Shown here piece by piece: positions 36,081 to 46,118 of a stretch of 64,000 nucleotides of DNA. Location: the NCBI RefSeq assembly GCF_001593955.1, contig NZ_LTAZ01000008.1:1-64000 (forward strand). The letters are read 5' to 3'. A program made the translations under genes and the position numbers. This DNA comes from Halalkalicoccus paucihalophilus. Lineage in GTDB: Archaea > Halobacteriota > Halobacteria > Halobacteriales > Halalkalicoccaceae. Every line of letters begins with the position of its first letter. Positions within the stretch are counted from its first letter, which is position 1. Below the pieces are notes generated by a model that did not search any database, was not told the origin of the DNA, and worked only from the letters and a program-made list of their open reading frames with translations.

Positions 36081-36662
36081 ATGAGCAATATGACTACGAC
36101 GACACCCCAACAGGAAACGAACGTCTTCGAGAGCAACATCGCCGGTTTCACCGTCCGCGGACGCGCCCACAGCCTGAGCGCGTGGTTCGTACTCGCGTTA
36201 CGGCTCATGATGGGATTTGCGTTCCTCTATGCCGGCCTGAGTAAACTGCTCGGCCCGGAACCGTTCAGCGCCCAGGGCTACCTGCTCGGTGCCGTGCCCG
36301 CAAACGGTGGCCCGCTCGTCGACCTGTTCGTCTGGATGGGCGAGACGGGCTGGATGCTCGCGATTCTCGACGTTGCCGTCCCGTTCGGCCAGGTCGCGAT
36401 CGGTCTTGCACTCATCGTAGGCGCGTTCACCCGATTGGCGGCGTTCTTCGGGGCGTTCATGATGGCGACGTTCTACTTCGCGAACTGGGACGTCGCCCAC
36501 GGGCTGATCAACGGCGACTTCGCGTACATGCTCGTGTTCCTCGCGGTCGCCGCCTTCGGCGCCGGTCGGATCCTCGGACTCGACGCGATCATCGAGCGCT
36601 ACGAGATCGACGGTACGTCCCTGATCGAGAAGTACCCGAAGCTCGACTACGTCCTCGGCTGA
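36081..36662 (+). CDS. DoxX-family membrane protein
   Basis: 193 residues (190 from the ATG at 36090). Four membrane helices; the first holds LRLMMGFAFLYAGLSKLLGPEPF, the family start motif, then LDVAVPFGQVAIGLALIVGAFTRLAAFFGAFMMATFY. Related proteins include the DoxD/DoxX quinone-linked oxidoreductase subunits, but many are of unknown role. Convergent with the epimerase gene at 36679. Confidence 0.85.
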   Translation: MSNMTTTTPQQETNVFESNIAGFTVRGRAHSLSAWFVLALRLMMGFAFLYAGLSKLLGPEPFSAQGYLLGAVPANGGPLVDLFVWMGETGWMLAILDVAVPFGQVAIGLALIVGAFTRLAAFFGAFMMATFYFANWDVAHGLINGDFAYMLVFLAVAAFGAGRILGLDAIIERYEIDGTSLIEKYPKLDYVLG

Positions 36663-36678
36663 TTCCGGGGACTACTAC

Positions 36679-37593
36679 TCAGTACCCGGAGCAGACGCGT
36701 CGAATCCCTTCCTTGAAGTCGATCTCGGGTTCCCAGCCCGTCGCCTCGTTGATCTTCGCGTAGTCCGCACACGTGTCGTGGACATAGACGCTATCCGGAA
36801 TCGGGTTCTCGACGTATTCGGGTTCGATCTCCGTGCCGAGTTCCTCGTTGAGCAATTCAACTACTGTATTGAAGTCATACGCCTCGCCTGTCCCCAGGTT
36901 GTAGACGCCGGTGAGTTCGTGCTCGGCGGCCAACACCATCCCGCGGACGATATCCGAGACGTGGGTGAAATCCCGGGTCTGGGTGCCGTCGCCGTAGATC
37001 ACGGGGGATTCGCCGTTGGCGAGGTCGTCGGCGAACTGCGCGATCACGTTTGCGTACTCACCCTTGTGGCCCTCGGCACCGCCGTAGCCCTGATAGACCG
37101 AGAAAAAGCGCATCCCCGCCATATTGAGATCGTAGTGGTTCGCGAAGTACTCGGCGTAGCGCTCCCGGGCGAGTTTCGACGCTTCGTACCCGGTATTGAC
37201 GTCGACGGGCATGTCCTCGGGGGAGGGCTCGGTCTGGTTCCCGTAGATCGATGACGTCGAGGCATAGATCACGGTGTCACACCCGTCTTCACGTGCTTGC
37301 TCGACGACGTTCACGAACCCTTCGACGTTGACCCGGGCGCCCGTCGTCGGGTCGTCCTCGTGCATCGCGTACGAGGACAGCGCCGCGAGGTGAAAGACGA
37401 CGTCGACGTCGGTCGGCAGATCGTCTTCGAGGACGCTTCGCTCGTGGAACTCGACGGTCCGGTCGAGGTTTTCGGGGGTGCCGAGGTAGCCGTTGTCGAC
37501 GACGACGACGTCGTTGGTCTCGCTCAAGTGGTTCGCGAGGTTCGAGCCGATGAAGCCCGCCCCACCCGTCACGAGCACGCGTTTACCGTCCAT
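36679..37593 (-). CDS. NAD-dependent sugar-nucleotide epimerase/dehydratase (GalE-like)
   Basis: 304 residues. Rossmann motif VTGGAGFIGSNLA, active Ser in ASTSSIYGN, Tyr/Lys in GYEASKLARERYAEYF, and YGDGTQTRDFTHVSDIVRGM. These are the marks of an extended SDR acting on UDP- or dTDP-sugars such as UDP-glucose 4-epimerase. It would feed sugar nucleotides to surface-glycan synthesis. A second epimerase follows upstream on the same strand after ~220 bp. Confidence 0.9.
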   Translation of the reverse strand: MDGKRVLVTGGAGFIGSNLANHLSETNDVVVVDNGYLGTPENLDRTVEFHERSVLEDDLPTDVDVVFHLAALSSYAMHEDDPTTGARVNVEGFVNVVEQAREDGCDTVIYASTSSIYGNQTEPSPEDMPVDVNTGYEASKLARERYAEYFANHYDLNMAGMRFFSVYQGYGGAEGHKGEYANVIAQFADDLANGESPVIYGDGTQTRDFTHVSDIVRGMVLAAEHELTGVYNLGTGEAYDFNTVVELLNEELGTEIEPEYVENPIPDSVYVHDTCADYAKINEATGWEPEIDFKEGIRRVCSGY

Positions 37594-37816
37594 ACGAGTA
37601 CAGGATTCGGCGCCGGTAAAAAGATAGCGGAATTACATTTCCCGCACGACTCACCAGAAGAAACGATTCTCCGAGCGTTCCCTGTAAACGGGAGATCTCC
37701 CACCAGACCCGTCGAACAATGTGATTTCACAGGGCGAGGCCTTTCTCCTCGGTGGTCGGACGGCCATCGCACGACGGCTCTATCGACTGTCAACGGGCAA
37801 AGATTTCAACACGGCC

Positions 37817-38761
37817 TCAGCACCCCAGATCATCCATTTCGCTGCTGATCTCGTCGGCCGTCTTTCGCACTGCCCGGTCGCTCTCGAGGTCGACGTCCCA
37901 GCCAAGGCCCGCGAGCTTCTCGATCGAGAGGCGCATCTTCGGCACGTCGCCCGTCCAGCCGCGCTCGCCACCCGTGTACTCGTACTCGGGATCCACCCCG
38001 AGTTCGTCGCTGACGATGTCAGCGATCCGGTTGACCGACGTGGTCGTCCGCGTCCCGAGGTTGAACGTGTTCACCGGGCGGTCCGTGTGCTCGATGACGT
38101 GGGCCATCGCATCGAGACAGTCCTCGATGTACATGTAGGACTTCTCCTGGAGCCCGTTGCCGAGGATCGTCAGCGTCTCGGGGTCGTCCCTGAGTTTCTC
38201 GACGAAGTCGGGGATCACTGCCCCGCGGAGGCGCGGGCCGACGATGTTCGCGAACCGAAAGGTCCACACCCGCATGTCGTGGGTGTGGGCGTACGTCGAG
38301 AGCAAGCTCTCGTCGGCGATCTTGCTCGCCGCGTAGACGCTGATCGGTTCTACGGGCGCGTAGTCCTCGGGTGTGGGACGCGGCGCTTCCCCGTAGACCG
38401 TCGAGGACGAGGTAAAGACGATCTCGGAGACACCAGCACGATCCATGGCCTCGAGGACGTTGTAAGTCATCGCAGCGTTGGCCTCGAACTGTCCGCGCGG
38501 GTGCTCGTCGTTGACGGATTTGCGCGCCGCGAGGTGGAACACGCCGTCGAGATCGCCGTCGATCGCGTCGTCGGCGACTGAACTCTCGGTGAGGTCGCCT
38601 TCGATCAGTTCGGCCTCGTCGGGAACCCACGAGCGGTCGCCGTTCGAGAAGTCGTCGAGGACGACGACCTCGTTGCCGTCGGCGAGGAGTCGCTCGGTGA
38701 GATGCGAGCCGATGAAACCAGCGCCGCCGGTAACGAGAATCCGACTATCGGACAGGTCCAT
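37817..38761 (-). CDS. NAD-dependent sugar-nucleotide epimerase/dehydratase
   Basis: 314 residues from the ATG at 38761 (MDLSDSRILVTGG); the in-frame ATG at 38776 adds five residues. Rossmann motif VTGGAGFIGSHLTERLL, Ser in FTSSSTVYGE, Tyr/Lys in VYAASKIADESLL, and FRFANIVGPRLRG with GNGLQEKSYMYIEDCLDAM. Only moderately similar to the 36679 enzyme, so the substrates probably differ. Divergent from the GH5 gene at 38923. Confidence 0.9.
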   Translation of the reverse strand: MDLSDSRILVTGGAGFIGSHLTERLLADGNEVVVLDDFSNGDRSWVPDEAELIEGDLTESSVADDAIDGDLDGVFHLAARKSVNDEHPRGQFEANAAMTYNVLEAMDRAGVSEIVFTSSSTVYGEAPRPTPEDYAPVEPISVYAASKIADESLLSTYAHTHDMRVWTFRFANIVGPRLRGAVIPDFVEKLRDDPETLTILGNGLQEKSYMYIEDCLDAMAHVIEHTDRPVNTFNLGTRTTTSVNRIADIVSDELGVDPEYEYTGGERGWTGDVPKMRLSIEKLAGLGWDVDLESDRAVRKTADEISSEMDDLGC

Positions 38762-38922
38762 ACGTCCATCTGTCACGGAATCCGGTTATCCGTGTTTCGA
38801 TTGTTGTTTTCCGACCGTGACACCCGGCGACGCCTCTCTCGTAATATATACAACAGGAGCGCCCGTTCGGGTACTCGTGAAACACGTCGGTACGAGTTCC
38901 GGGGGGGACTGAGCGTCCGTCG

Positions 38923-39939
38923 ATGAAGCGACGACAGCTTCTGGGAGGGATCCTCGCCGTCTCGCTGTTGAGTGGCTGTACCGGCCGTCCCGTCGAGAGA
39001 CACGGACAGCTCCGGGTCCGTGATACCGTTCTCGTCGGTGAAGACGGGAATCCCGTACAGCTGACCGGCATGAGCAGCCACGGGCTGCAGTGGTACGGCT
39101 GGGGCGACTGTCTCACGACCGAGTCGCTCGACGTCCACGAGGACTGGGGCGGGGACGTCTTCCGTCTCGCAATGTACACCGAGGCCGGCGGCTATCTGTC
39201 CGATCCCGAGGGGTTCACGGAGCAGGTCCACACGCTAGTCGAGGAGTGTACCCGGCGTGACCAGTACGCGATCATCGACTGGCATATCCTCGAGGACGGC
39301 GACCCGATGGAGCACGTCGAAGCGGCGACGGGGTTTTTCGAGCGGATGGCCGAGCGATACGCCGAGTACGACAACGTCATCTACGAGATCTGTAACGAAC
39401 CCAACGGAACGCGCTACGACGACCCGACGACCCCGGTCGATTGGGCGCGGATCAAAGAGTACGCCGACGAGGTGATCCCCCACATTCGAGACCACGACGA
39501 GACCGGCGTGATCGTCGTCGGGACGCCCGGCTACTCGAGCCTCGAGGACCTCGAATCGTTGAAGGCGAACCCGCTGGCTGACGACAACGTCCTGTACTCG
39601 TATCACTTCTATGCGGCGGGGGATCGCGGCTCAGGGGCGACACATGACATCACACCGTTCAAAGAGCGACTCGACGAGGCGTCCGACGACATTCCCGTCT
39701 TCGTCACCGAGTGGGGGTCCATGTCGTGGGACGGCGGTGGACCCAGTAACTTCGAGAACTCCCGGGAGATGGTCGACCTCATGCGGGACAAGGACATCAG
39801 CTGGACCTTCTGGAACTACTCGGACGACCGCCTGACCTCGGGGATCTGGGCGGAGGGGACGTGTGCGGATAGCACGTGGACGGACGAGAACCTCTCCGAC
39901 ACCGGCCGGTGGATTCGCGATCGGATCCGCGACCACTGA
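38923..39939 (+). CDS. Glycoside hydrolase family 5 lipoprotein (cellulase-like)
   Basis: 338 residues. Signal KRRQLLGGILAVSLLSGC with lipobox LSGC19. The GH5 (beta/alpha)8 barrel: DGNPVQLTGMSSHGLQWYG at the start, catalytic acid Glu159 in EICNEPNG, YSYHFYA strand, and nucleophile Glu263 in FVTEWGS. Both glutamates are present, so it should be an active endo-beta-glucanase/mannanase-type enzyme outside the cell. Together with the epimerases it suggests breakdown or trimming of polysaccharide. No carbohydrate-binding module. Confidence 0.9.
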   Translation: MKRRQLLGGILAVSLLSGCTGRPVERHGQLRVRDTVLVGEDGNPVQLTGMSSHGLQWYGWGDCLTTESLDVHEDWGGDVFRLAMYTEAGGYLSDPEGFTEQVHTLVEECTRRDQYAIIDWHILEDGDPMEHVEAATGFFERMAERYAEYDNVIYEICNEPNGTRYDDPTTPVDWARIKEYADEVIPHIRDHDETGVIVVGTPGYSSLEDLESLKANPLADDNVLYSYHFYAAGDRGSGATHDITPFKERLDEASDDIPVFVTEWGSMSWDGGGPSNFENSREMVDLMRDKDISWTFWNYSDDRLTSGIWAEGTCADSTWTDENLSDTGRWIRDRIRDH

Positions 39940-40329
39940 GCGCCGCCGGTCGTCACGGCCACCCGGTTCTGGCGATCGACTGTACGGCGGTATTCTCGCG
40001 ACCGTTGGGCCCCTCCGAGTGCAATTGCCGAGACCTGTCTCGAAGGCGACTTCGCTCCCTCCCTGCCTCTTAGCATCTCAGTAACTATTACTGATCGTGT
40101 ACTTAGTTAGATACGTCCGAAACCCGCTCGTCGGAACGGAGCGACACGGTCGGCGTGGCGATCGGAACGGCTCGCAGAAACTCACCGATGATACCACTTC
40201 GATTCCCGGCCAGCGACGCAGTCGCGACCGAGTCCGGTTTCCCGACCCCGTTACCGGTACCGAGACCGATATCCGTTCGGAAGATGACCCACGCCCGAAA
40301 TCGGGCCTCCAGGGAGGGACGGAACCACG
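39940..40329. other. Intergenic, 390 bp, nothing recognised
   Basis: No gene with a domain on either strand. A/T-rich words around 40080-40110 (CTATTACTG, TTAGTTAGATAC) may be the promoter of the kinase gene at 40330. Confidence 0.4.
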
Positions 40330-42441
40330 ATGAGTGATACGGACCCACCATCTCCCCCCGATGAGCTCCGTATCCTGTACGTCGACGACGATACGGAGTT
40401 CGCCGAGACGGTCGCCGACGGCCTCGAACGTGAGGACGACCGGTTTACCGTCACCACTGCGAGTACCGCCGCCGACGGGTTCGATCGGCTCTCGACGGAC
40501 GCGATCGATTGTATCGTCTCGGAGTACGACCTCCCTCGTATGGACGGGATCGAGTTCCTCGAGGCCGTCCGGGACACGTCAGGTCGCCTGCCGTTCGTCC
40601 TGTTGACCGAGGCGGGCAGCGAGGGCGTCGCAAGCGACGCGATCGGGGCCGGCGTCACCGACTACATCCCGAAACACCGCGGAGCCGACCGGTTTCGGAT
40701 GGTTGCCGAGCGGGTCAGCCGCGCCGTCGAACGGTCGCGCGAGCACCGCGAGCACCGTGATCGGCGCCGATCCGCCGTCGAAACGGCTCGGACGGATTCC
40801 GGGCGTCCGGGCGTCGACGGTCGATCCGACTTTCGGATCAGGAACGCCACCGATACCGATCGCGAACGGGAGTTCCAGCGGACCTCCGCCCTGCTCTCGA
40901 CGCTGTTCGCGACGCTTCCCGTTGGCGTCCTCGCCGAGGACGGCCACCGCAACGTCATGGCGATCAATCACCGGCTGATCGACCTGTTCGGGATCCCCCA
41001 CGAACCCGCCGAAATCGTCGGTCGGGACTGCCAACGCATGGCCGAGGCGGCAAGCGAGTCGATGGCCGATCCGGCGGGGTTCCTCGACCGGATCGACGAA
41101 CTGATCGCCGAGGGCGAGTCGGTGCGACGCGAGGAACTGTCGCTCGCGGACGGTCGAACGTTCGAGCGGAGTTACCGGCCGATCGACTGTCCCTCCGGGG
41201 ACGGCCACCTGTGGGTGTATCACGATAGTACCGAGCGGACGACGTACGAACACCGACTCGAGGTCTTGAACGAGACGACCCGGGAGCTGATGGCCGTAGA
41301 CTCGTTCGAGGCGATCGCCGAGATCGGCGTCACGGCGGCCCGCGACATCCTCGGCCTCGACGCGAACGCGATCCATCTGTACGACGACGCCCGGTCGGGG
41401 CTCGTCCCGATTACCGCCACCGATGCTCTCTCCGATCTCGTGGGCGAACCGCCGACGTTCACGGGCGAAGGCAGCATCGCGTGGCGCGTCTACGACCGGG
41501 CTGAGACGCTCGCTCTGGACGACGTCCGCGAGGATCCGGACGTCTATAACCCGGAGACGGCCGTTACCAGCGAGCTCTACCTGCCGATCGGCGAGTACGG
41601 TCTCCTGATCGCCGGCTCACCGACGTCAGAGACGTTCGACGGACGGGACGTGGCTCTCGGCGAGATCCTGGCCGCAAACGTCGCCGCGGCACTCGAGCAA
41701 GTCGAGCAGACCGATCGGTTACGGGCCCGCGAGCGCGAACTCGAGCGCCAGAACGACCGATTGGAGGAGTTCACCAGCGTCGTCTCCCACGACCTGCAGA
41801 ACCCCCTGTCCGTCGCCGCGGGTCATCTAGACCTCGCGATGGAGGAAGTCTCCAACGAGCGTCTCGAGGCGGTGGCACGCGCCCACGACCGGATGCAGGC
41901 GTTGATCACCGATCTCCTGGCGGTCGCCCGGGAGGGGGAGGCCCCGACCGACGTCACCGTCGTTTCGCTTGCGGCCATCGCAGAGCAGTGCTGGCAGAAC
42001 GTCGAGACGGGGGAGGCGGCGCTCGTCGTAGAGACGGATCGGACGGTTCGTGCCGACCAGCGCCGGCTTCGACAACTGTTCGAGAACCTCTTTCGCAACA
42101 GCGTAGAACACGGTTCCACGGGCAATCGGCCGGAGGCCGATGACGGTATCGAGCACGGTTCGGCTCGCCGAGACGCGCCCGCTACCGGCGCCGGGACGGT
42201 GACCGTAACGGTCGGCGAACTCGAGGACGGCTTTTACGTCAAGGACGACGGCCCCGGCATCCCGTTCGACGAACGTGATCATGTCTTCGAGTTCGGGTAC
42301 TCGAACTCGCGGGAGGGGACCGGCTTCGGGCTGAGCATCGTCAAACAGGTTGTCGAGGCCCACGACTGGTCGATCCGCGTGACGGACGGCACCGAGGGCG
42401 GTGCTCGGTTCGAGATTACCGGCGTCGCCCTCGCCGACTGA
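40330..42441 (+). CDS. Receiver-PAS-GAF-histidine kinase with an altered receiver
   Basis: 703 residues. Receiver domain 12-130 (LYVDDDTEF acidic pocket; YIPKH Lys); the phosphoacceptor position in CIVSEYDLP is Glu65 where Asp is expected. A PAS domain (~185-300) and a GAF domain (~315-460) follow. The kinase core has His487 in VVSHDLQNPLS, N-box NLFRNSVEHG, G-box DDGPGIP and GTGFGLSIV. Cytoplasmic, with no membrane segment. It senses an unknown signal; the receiver may be locked in an active-like state. Confidence 0.9.
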   Translation: MSDTDPPSPPDELRILYVDDDTEFAETVADGLEREDDRFTVTTASTAADGFDRLSTDAIDCIVSEYDLPRMDGIEFLEAVRDTSGRLPFVLLTEAGSEGVASDAIGAGVTDYIPKHRGADRFRMVAERVSRAVERSREHREHRDRRRSAVETARTDSGRPGVDGRSDFRIRNATDTDREREFQRTSALLSTLFATLPVGVLAEDGHRNVMAINHRLIDLFGIPHEPAEIVGRDCQRMAEAASESMADPAGFLDRIDELIAEGESVRREELSLADGRTFERSYRPIDCPSGDGHLWVYHDSTERTTYEHRLEVLNETTRELMAVDSFEAIAEIGVTAARDILGLDANAIHLYDDARSGLVPITATDALSDLVGEPPTFTGEGSIAWRVYDRAETLALDDVREDPDVYNPETAVTSELYLPIGEYGLLIAGSPTSETFDGRDVALGEILAANVAAALEQVEQTDRLRARERELERQNDRLEEFTSVVSHDLQNPLSVAAGHLDLAMEEVSNERLEAVARAHDRMQALITDLLAVAREGEAPTDVTVVSLAAIAEQCWQNVETGEAALVVETDRTVRADQRRLRQLFENLFRNSVEHGSTGNRPEADDGIEHGSARRDAPATGAGTVTVTVGELEDGFYVKDDGPGIPFDERDHVFEFGYSNSREGTGFGLSIVKQVVEAHDWSIRVTDGTEGGARFEITGVALAD

Positions 42442-42535
42442 ACCCCGAATGCATCGCCGGCAAGGGTCCGAAACGAAACATTATTTATTAGAATAAAACA
42501 CTGTATGAAACGGGTCGTGAACGCGACTCGAAATC

Positions 42536-43204
42536 ATGAAACTCGACGAATTTCGGACGGCGAACGAACCTATAGAGGGTGGCGATACGTTTCAACTGGG
42601 AAACAGCAAACTCCTGGACATCGATCTCGATGGAGCGGTGATGGCCAGAGCCGGTTCGATGATCGCTTACTCCGGTGAGATTTCCTTTGCCGGGAAGGCC
42701 TCCGCTGAGGGCGGGATCACCGGCTTCCTCAAGAACGCCGCGACGGGCGAGGGCACGCCCGTCATGGAGGCAAGCGGGGACGGCCACCTCTACCTCGCCG
42801 ACCAGGGCAAGCGGGTCCAGATAATCGAACTCGACGCCGACGAGGAGCTCTCGGTCAACGGAAACGACGTCCTCGCGTTCGAATCGCGGGTGGACTACGA
42901 GATCCGCACTATCGATAGTATCGCCGCCTCGTCGACGGGCGGCCTGACGAACGTCTTTCTCAGTGGGCCGGGCACCGTCGCAATCACCACCCATGGCGAC
43001 CCGCTGGTGTTGACGCCGCCCGTTCGGACCGATCCCGACGCCACCGTCGCCTGGAGCGGCGCGACCTCCCCTACCGGCAGTGTCAACAGGAGCCTCTCGG
43101 ATCTGGTCGGCCAGTCCTCCGAGGAGACCTACCAGCTCGAGTTTACCGATCCCGAAGGGTTCGTCATCGTCCAGCCCTTCGAGGAGGGCTATCCACAGCA
43201 GTAG
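42536..43204 (+). CDS. AIM24-family protein
   Basis: 222 residues, all-beta. LLDIDLDGAVMARAGSMIAYSGEISFAGKA and GEGTPVMEASGDGHLYLADQGKRVQIIELDADEELSVNGNDVLAFE, then DPEGFVIVQPF at the end, are typical of the AIM24/TIGR00266 family. Members form trimer-like beta barrels; in archaea the role is unknown. An A/T-rich palindrome TTTATTAGAATAAA (42485-42498) lies ~40 bp upstream and includes the likely TATA box. Confidence 0.85.
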   Translation: MKLDEFRTANEPIEGGDTFQLGNSKLLDIDLDGAVMARAGSMIAYSGEISFAGKASAEGGITGFLKNAATGEGTPVMEASGDGHLYLADQGKRVQIIELDADEELSVNGNDVLAFESRVDYEIRTIDSIAASSTGGLTNVFLSGPGTVAITTHGDPLVLTPPVRTDPDATVAWSGATSPTGSVNRSLSDLVGQSSEETYQLEFTDPEGFVIVQPFEEGYPQQ

Positions 43205-43296
43205 CCCCCGGCGGTCCGACGGCCTCCGCTGCTCGGGGCTGGTACCGTTCGACTGACACCGAAACACGGAGGAGTGATCGAGACCTATTCCGGTCA

Positions 43297-43968
43297 ATGG
43301 CCGAGGGATTGACGGGGATCGGACTGGATCTGGTCGTTCAGTACGGTTATCTCGCGCTGTTCGTGTTCATGTTCCTCGCGACCTCGATGCTGTTTCCACT
43401 GCTTCCCAGCGAGATCACCGTCCCCTTCGCGGCGGCCGTTCTCGTCGTCGGACCGGCCTCCTTCGGGCTGTTCGTGCTCGCCGCGACCGCCGGGGCGACC
43501 GTGGGAAGCGTCGTCGCGTACTACCTTTTCGCCGCGACTGGCGACCGGGCGCTGGCGCGCTACCGGGACCGCCTCCGGGTATCCGACGAGCGAATCGAGC
43601 GCTCCCGGCGGTGGTTCCGCCGCTGGGGCGAGGGCTCGGTGTTCTGGGGGCGCCTGCTCCCGGTGGCGCGCTCGATCATCTCGATTCCGGCCGGGTTCGC
43701 TCGGATGGACCTCCGACGCTTTACGGCCTACTCCGCCGGCGGATCGGGCTGTTTCGCGGCGGGCGTCGCGGCGCTCGTCTATCGACTCGACATCTCGCAC
43801 GGCCCCGTTGGCTTCCTCGCCGCGCGGCTTCGCGGACGCCTCGCTCATCTGTCCGAGTACGCCACGGCGCACCCGCTTATCGCCGGCGTCTCCGGTCTGT
43901 GTGTGGTTCTCATGACCCTGTTCGGGATCGGCGTGGTTCGTCGCCGAACGGGTCCGGATGGCACGTAG
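43297..43968 (+). CDS. DedA-family membrane protein
   Basis: 223 residues. FPLLPSEITVPFAAAVLVVG and GATVGSVVAYYLFAATGDRALARY, then FWGRLLPVARSIISIPAGFARMD, the conserved DedA (SNARE-associated) motifs including the GR..P.R...PAG core. Five or so membrane segments. In bacteria the family moves lipid carriers such as undecaprenyl phosphate across the membrane; a role in recycling glycan lipid carrier is possible here but inferred. Convergent with the FKBP gene. Confidence 0.87.
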   Translation: MAEGLTGIGLDLVVQYGYLALFVFMFLATSMLFPLLPSEITVPFAAAVLVVGPASFGLFVLAATAGATVGSVVAYYLFAATGDRALARYRDRLRVSDERIERSRRWFRRWGEGSVFWGRLLPVARSIISIPAGFARMDLRRFTAYSAGGSGCFAAGVAALVYRLDISHGPVGFLAARLRGRLAHLSEYATAHPLIAGVSGLCVVLMTLFGIGVVRRRTGPDGT

Positions 43969-44017
43969 TGACGGACGATCGTCCGTCCGAGAACGAGGCG
44001 AGAAGAACCCTTCCGAA

Positions 44018-44494
44018 TCAGTCGATCGAGACGACCTCGACGTCGAACTCGAGGGTTTCGCCCGCGAGTTCGTGGTTGAAGTCGATCCGGACGACCTCCT
44101 CGTCGACGTGGACGATCTCCCCGACCTGCTGTCGTTCGGTCTGGATCATCATCCCCTCCTCTGGGACCTCACCTTCGAGCATCTCCTCGAACTCGGTTCG
44201 GTCCTGTTCGATGATCTGATCCTCGCGTTCCTCGCCGTAGCCCTTCTCCGGGGGGACGGTGATGGTCTCGGTGTCGCCCTCTTCTAGCCCCATGAGGCCC
44301 TCCTCGAACCCCTCGATGAGTTGGCCCGCACCGGGCTCGACCGTGAGAGGTTCGAACTCCCGTTCGGGCTGGGAATCGGCGAGTCCCGACTCCTCGGCGA
44401 CGCGCTCGCGCGACGTGTCGAAGACCGTCCCGTCCTCGTCAGTCAATCGTCCGGTGTACTCGATCGTCGCCTGATCGCCAGGTTCGATACCCAT
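44018..44494 (-). CDS. FKBP-type peptidyl-prolyl isomerase (SlyD-like)
   Basis: 158 residues. IEPGDQATIEYTGRLTDEDGTVFDTS, then PGAGQLIEGFEEGLMGLEEGDTETITVPPEKGYG is the FKBP core; the insert ~90-130 is the chaperone (IF) domain of SlyD-like archaeal enzymes, and the C-terminal strand is DFNHELAGETLEFDVEVV. No signal, so a cytoplasmic folding helper. The length fits the short archaeal FKBPs. Confidence 0.92.
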   Translation of the reverse strand: MGIEPGDQATIEYTGRLTDEDGTVFDTSRERVAEESGLADSQPEREFEPLTVEPGAGQLIEGFEEGLMGLEEGDTETITVPPEKGYGEEREDQIIEQDRTEFEEMLEGEVPEEGMMIQTERQQVGEIVHVDEEVVRIDFNHELAGETLEFDVEVVSID

Positions 44495-44752
44495 ATGCGA
44501 ACGTCCACGGCCAGCCGGAAACGGCCGTCGATTCGAGCGGCGGTCGCCGATCCACTGTTTCGCGCGGTTTTGGGGTCCGTCCCCGGCGAGACTCGTCCCT
44601 TCCGAGCGTGGATACGACTCGACTTCGACCGAATCTCGAACATGACCGAAAATTGTCGCGTTGAAAGCCGCCGATACGCGTCCGAGTGGGGGAAAATTCC
44701 CTAAATAACCTCAATAATCGTTATCTACTGGGCACGCCTTAAGAGCGCTTCG

Positions 44753-46090
44753 ATGAGGAATAGCTCAACCCAACCGAAATCCGAGACGAACCCTTCACGG
44801 CGCGACTTCCTGCGGGCGACCGGAGCGGTCGCTGGCGGGGGCCTTCTCGTTTCGAGGCGGGCGACGGCACGGCCCGACCGAGAAAGCGTCCCCGGTGTCG
44901 ACGGGAAGTCTACAGCGGAGATCGAGACGGCGTGACCCCAACAGCGCTACGACGGGGCACACACCGGCTACCACCCGACTGCCATCGGACCGAGAACCGG
45001 TCTTGAGGAACGGTAGCGATTCGACGCTCGTTTCACGGGCGATCCAGTCGTCGGCGACGATAGCGTCTATCTGGTCGGCGAGTCGTCCGATCCGGACGAC
45101 CATCACGGCGCCCTGTATGCGCTGGACGCGGCCGACGGTAGCGTCCGCTGGGCGGTCGGCCTCGATGAACGGACGAACTCCCTCGCGATCGACGATAGAC
45201 GGATCTACGCGAGCGGCGACTCGGTCCGTGCGTACTCGCGTACGGACGGGAGCGTCGAGTGGACGCTCCCCGTCGATACCACGAAGTTCGCGGGCGATGA
45301 CCTCGCCCTGGCCGGTCGACGCCTCTACGTCACCGACGAGGAGACCGTCTACGGCGTCAACACGGCCTCCGGCACGATCGTCTGGCACCGAACGCTTGGC
45401 GAGCGACTCACCTCGCCCGCCGTGTGCGGGAACTGCGTGTACGTCGGTCGAGTCTCGGGCGATCGCGGGCTGGACCGGACCGTCTTCGCCCTCGGCGCCC
45501 GGACGGGTCGCATCGGGTGGGAACACGACCTCGTCCCGCCGAGCGCCTCGGAGGCGAACCTCGTCGGCCCGCCGGTCGTCGCCAATGGGCGCGTCTATCT
45601 GCGGACGACCGCCGGCGGCGAGGAGGACGTCCTTCGCGCCCCGGTCTACGGGCTCGTCTCGCTCGATAGGGCCACCGGCGGCGACGAGCGGGTCATCTCC
45701 AGTACCTACGCGGGGTTCGACCTCCACCCGATCGCCGCGGGCGGCGGCCGGATCTACACGACCGCGGTCGATTTCACCTCTGTCTCCGGGCTGGCCGTCC
45801 GCGATTCCGACGGAACCGGCGGCTGGACGATTTACGGCGACGACGGGGATGGAGATGTCCACGTCTCGACGGCGCCGACGGTCGCCGGTGACGTCCTCTA
45901 CGTCGGGAGCGATTCGAGCAGGTTCGGCATCGAAACCGACGGGCTCTACGCGATCGATGCGGCGACGGGCGCGGTCCTATCGACGCTCGATCTGGCGGTG
46001 ATCGGGGCCCCCGTCGTCGTCGATGGGACGGTTTACGCGCGCTCTGGGGAGGGCCTGCACGCGATCAGGGAGCCGTCCGTCGAGATGTAA
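44753..46090 (+). pseudogene. PQQ-type beta-propeller protein gene interrupted by two in-frame stops
   Basis: One continuous frame of 446 codons, broken by TGA at 44933-44935 and TAG at 45014-45016. Before the first stop is a Tat signal (SRRDFLRATGAVAGGG). Between the stops is PQQRYDGAHTGYHPTAIGP, the usual first-repeat opening, normally preceded by Trp; the second stop is inside LEER-stop-RFD, again a normal Trp place. After it come propeller repeats (VVGDDSVYLVGE, LYALDAADGSVRWAV, VYGVNTASGTIVWHR, LYAIDAATGAVLSTLD) with an intact frame to the end. Probably a recently lost gene; see findings. Confidence 0.85.
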
Positions 46091-46118
46091 GCGTCGTCCG
46101 TCCCCGTTCGAGCAGGGG

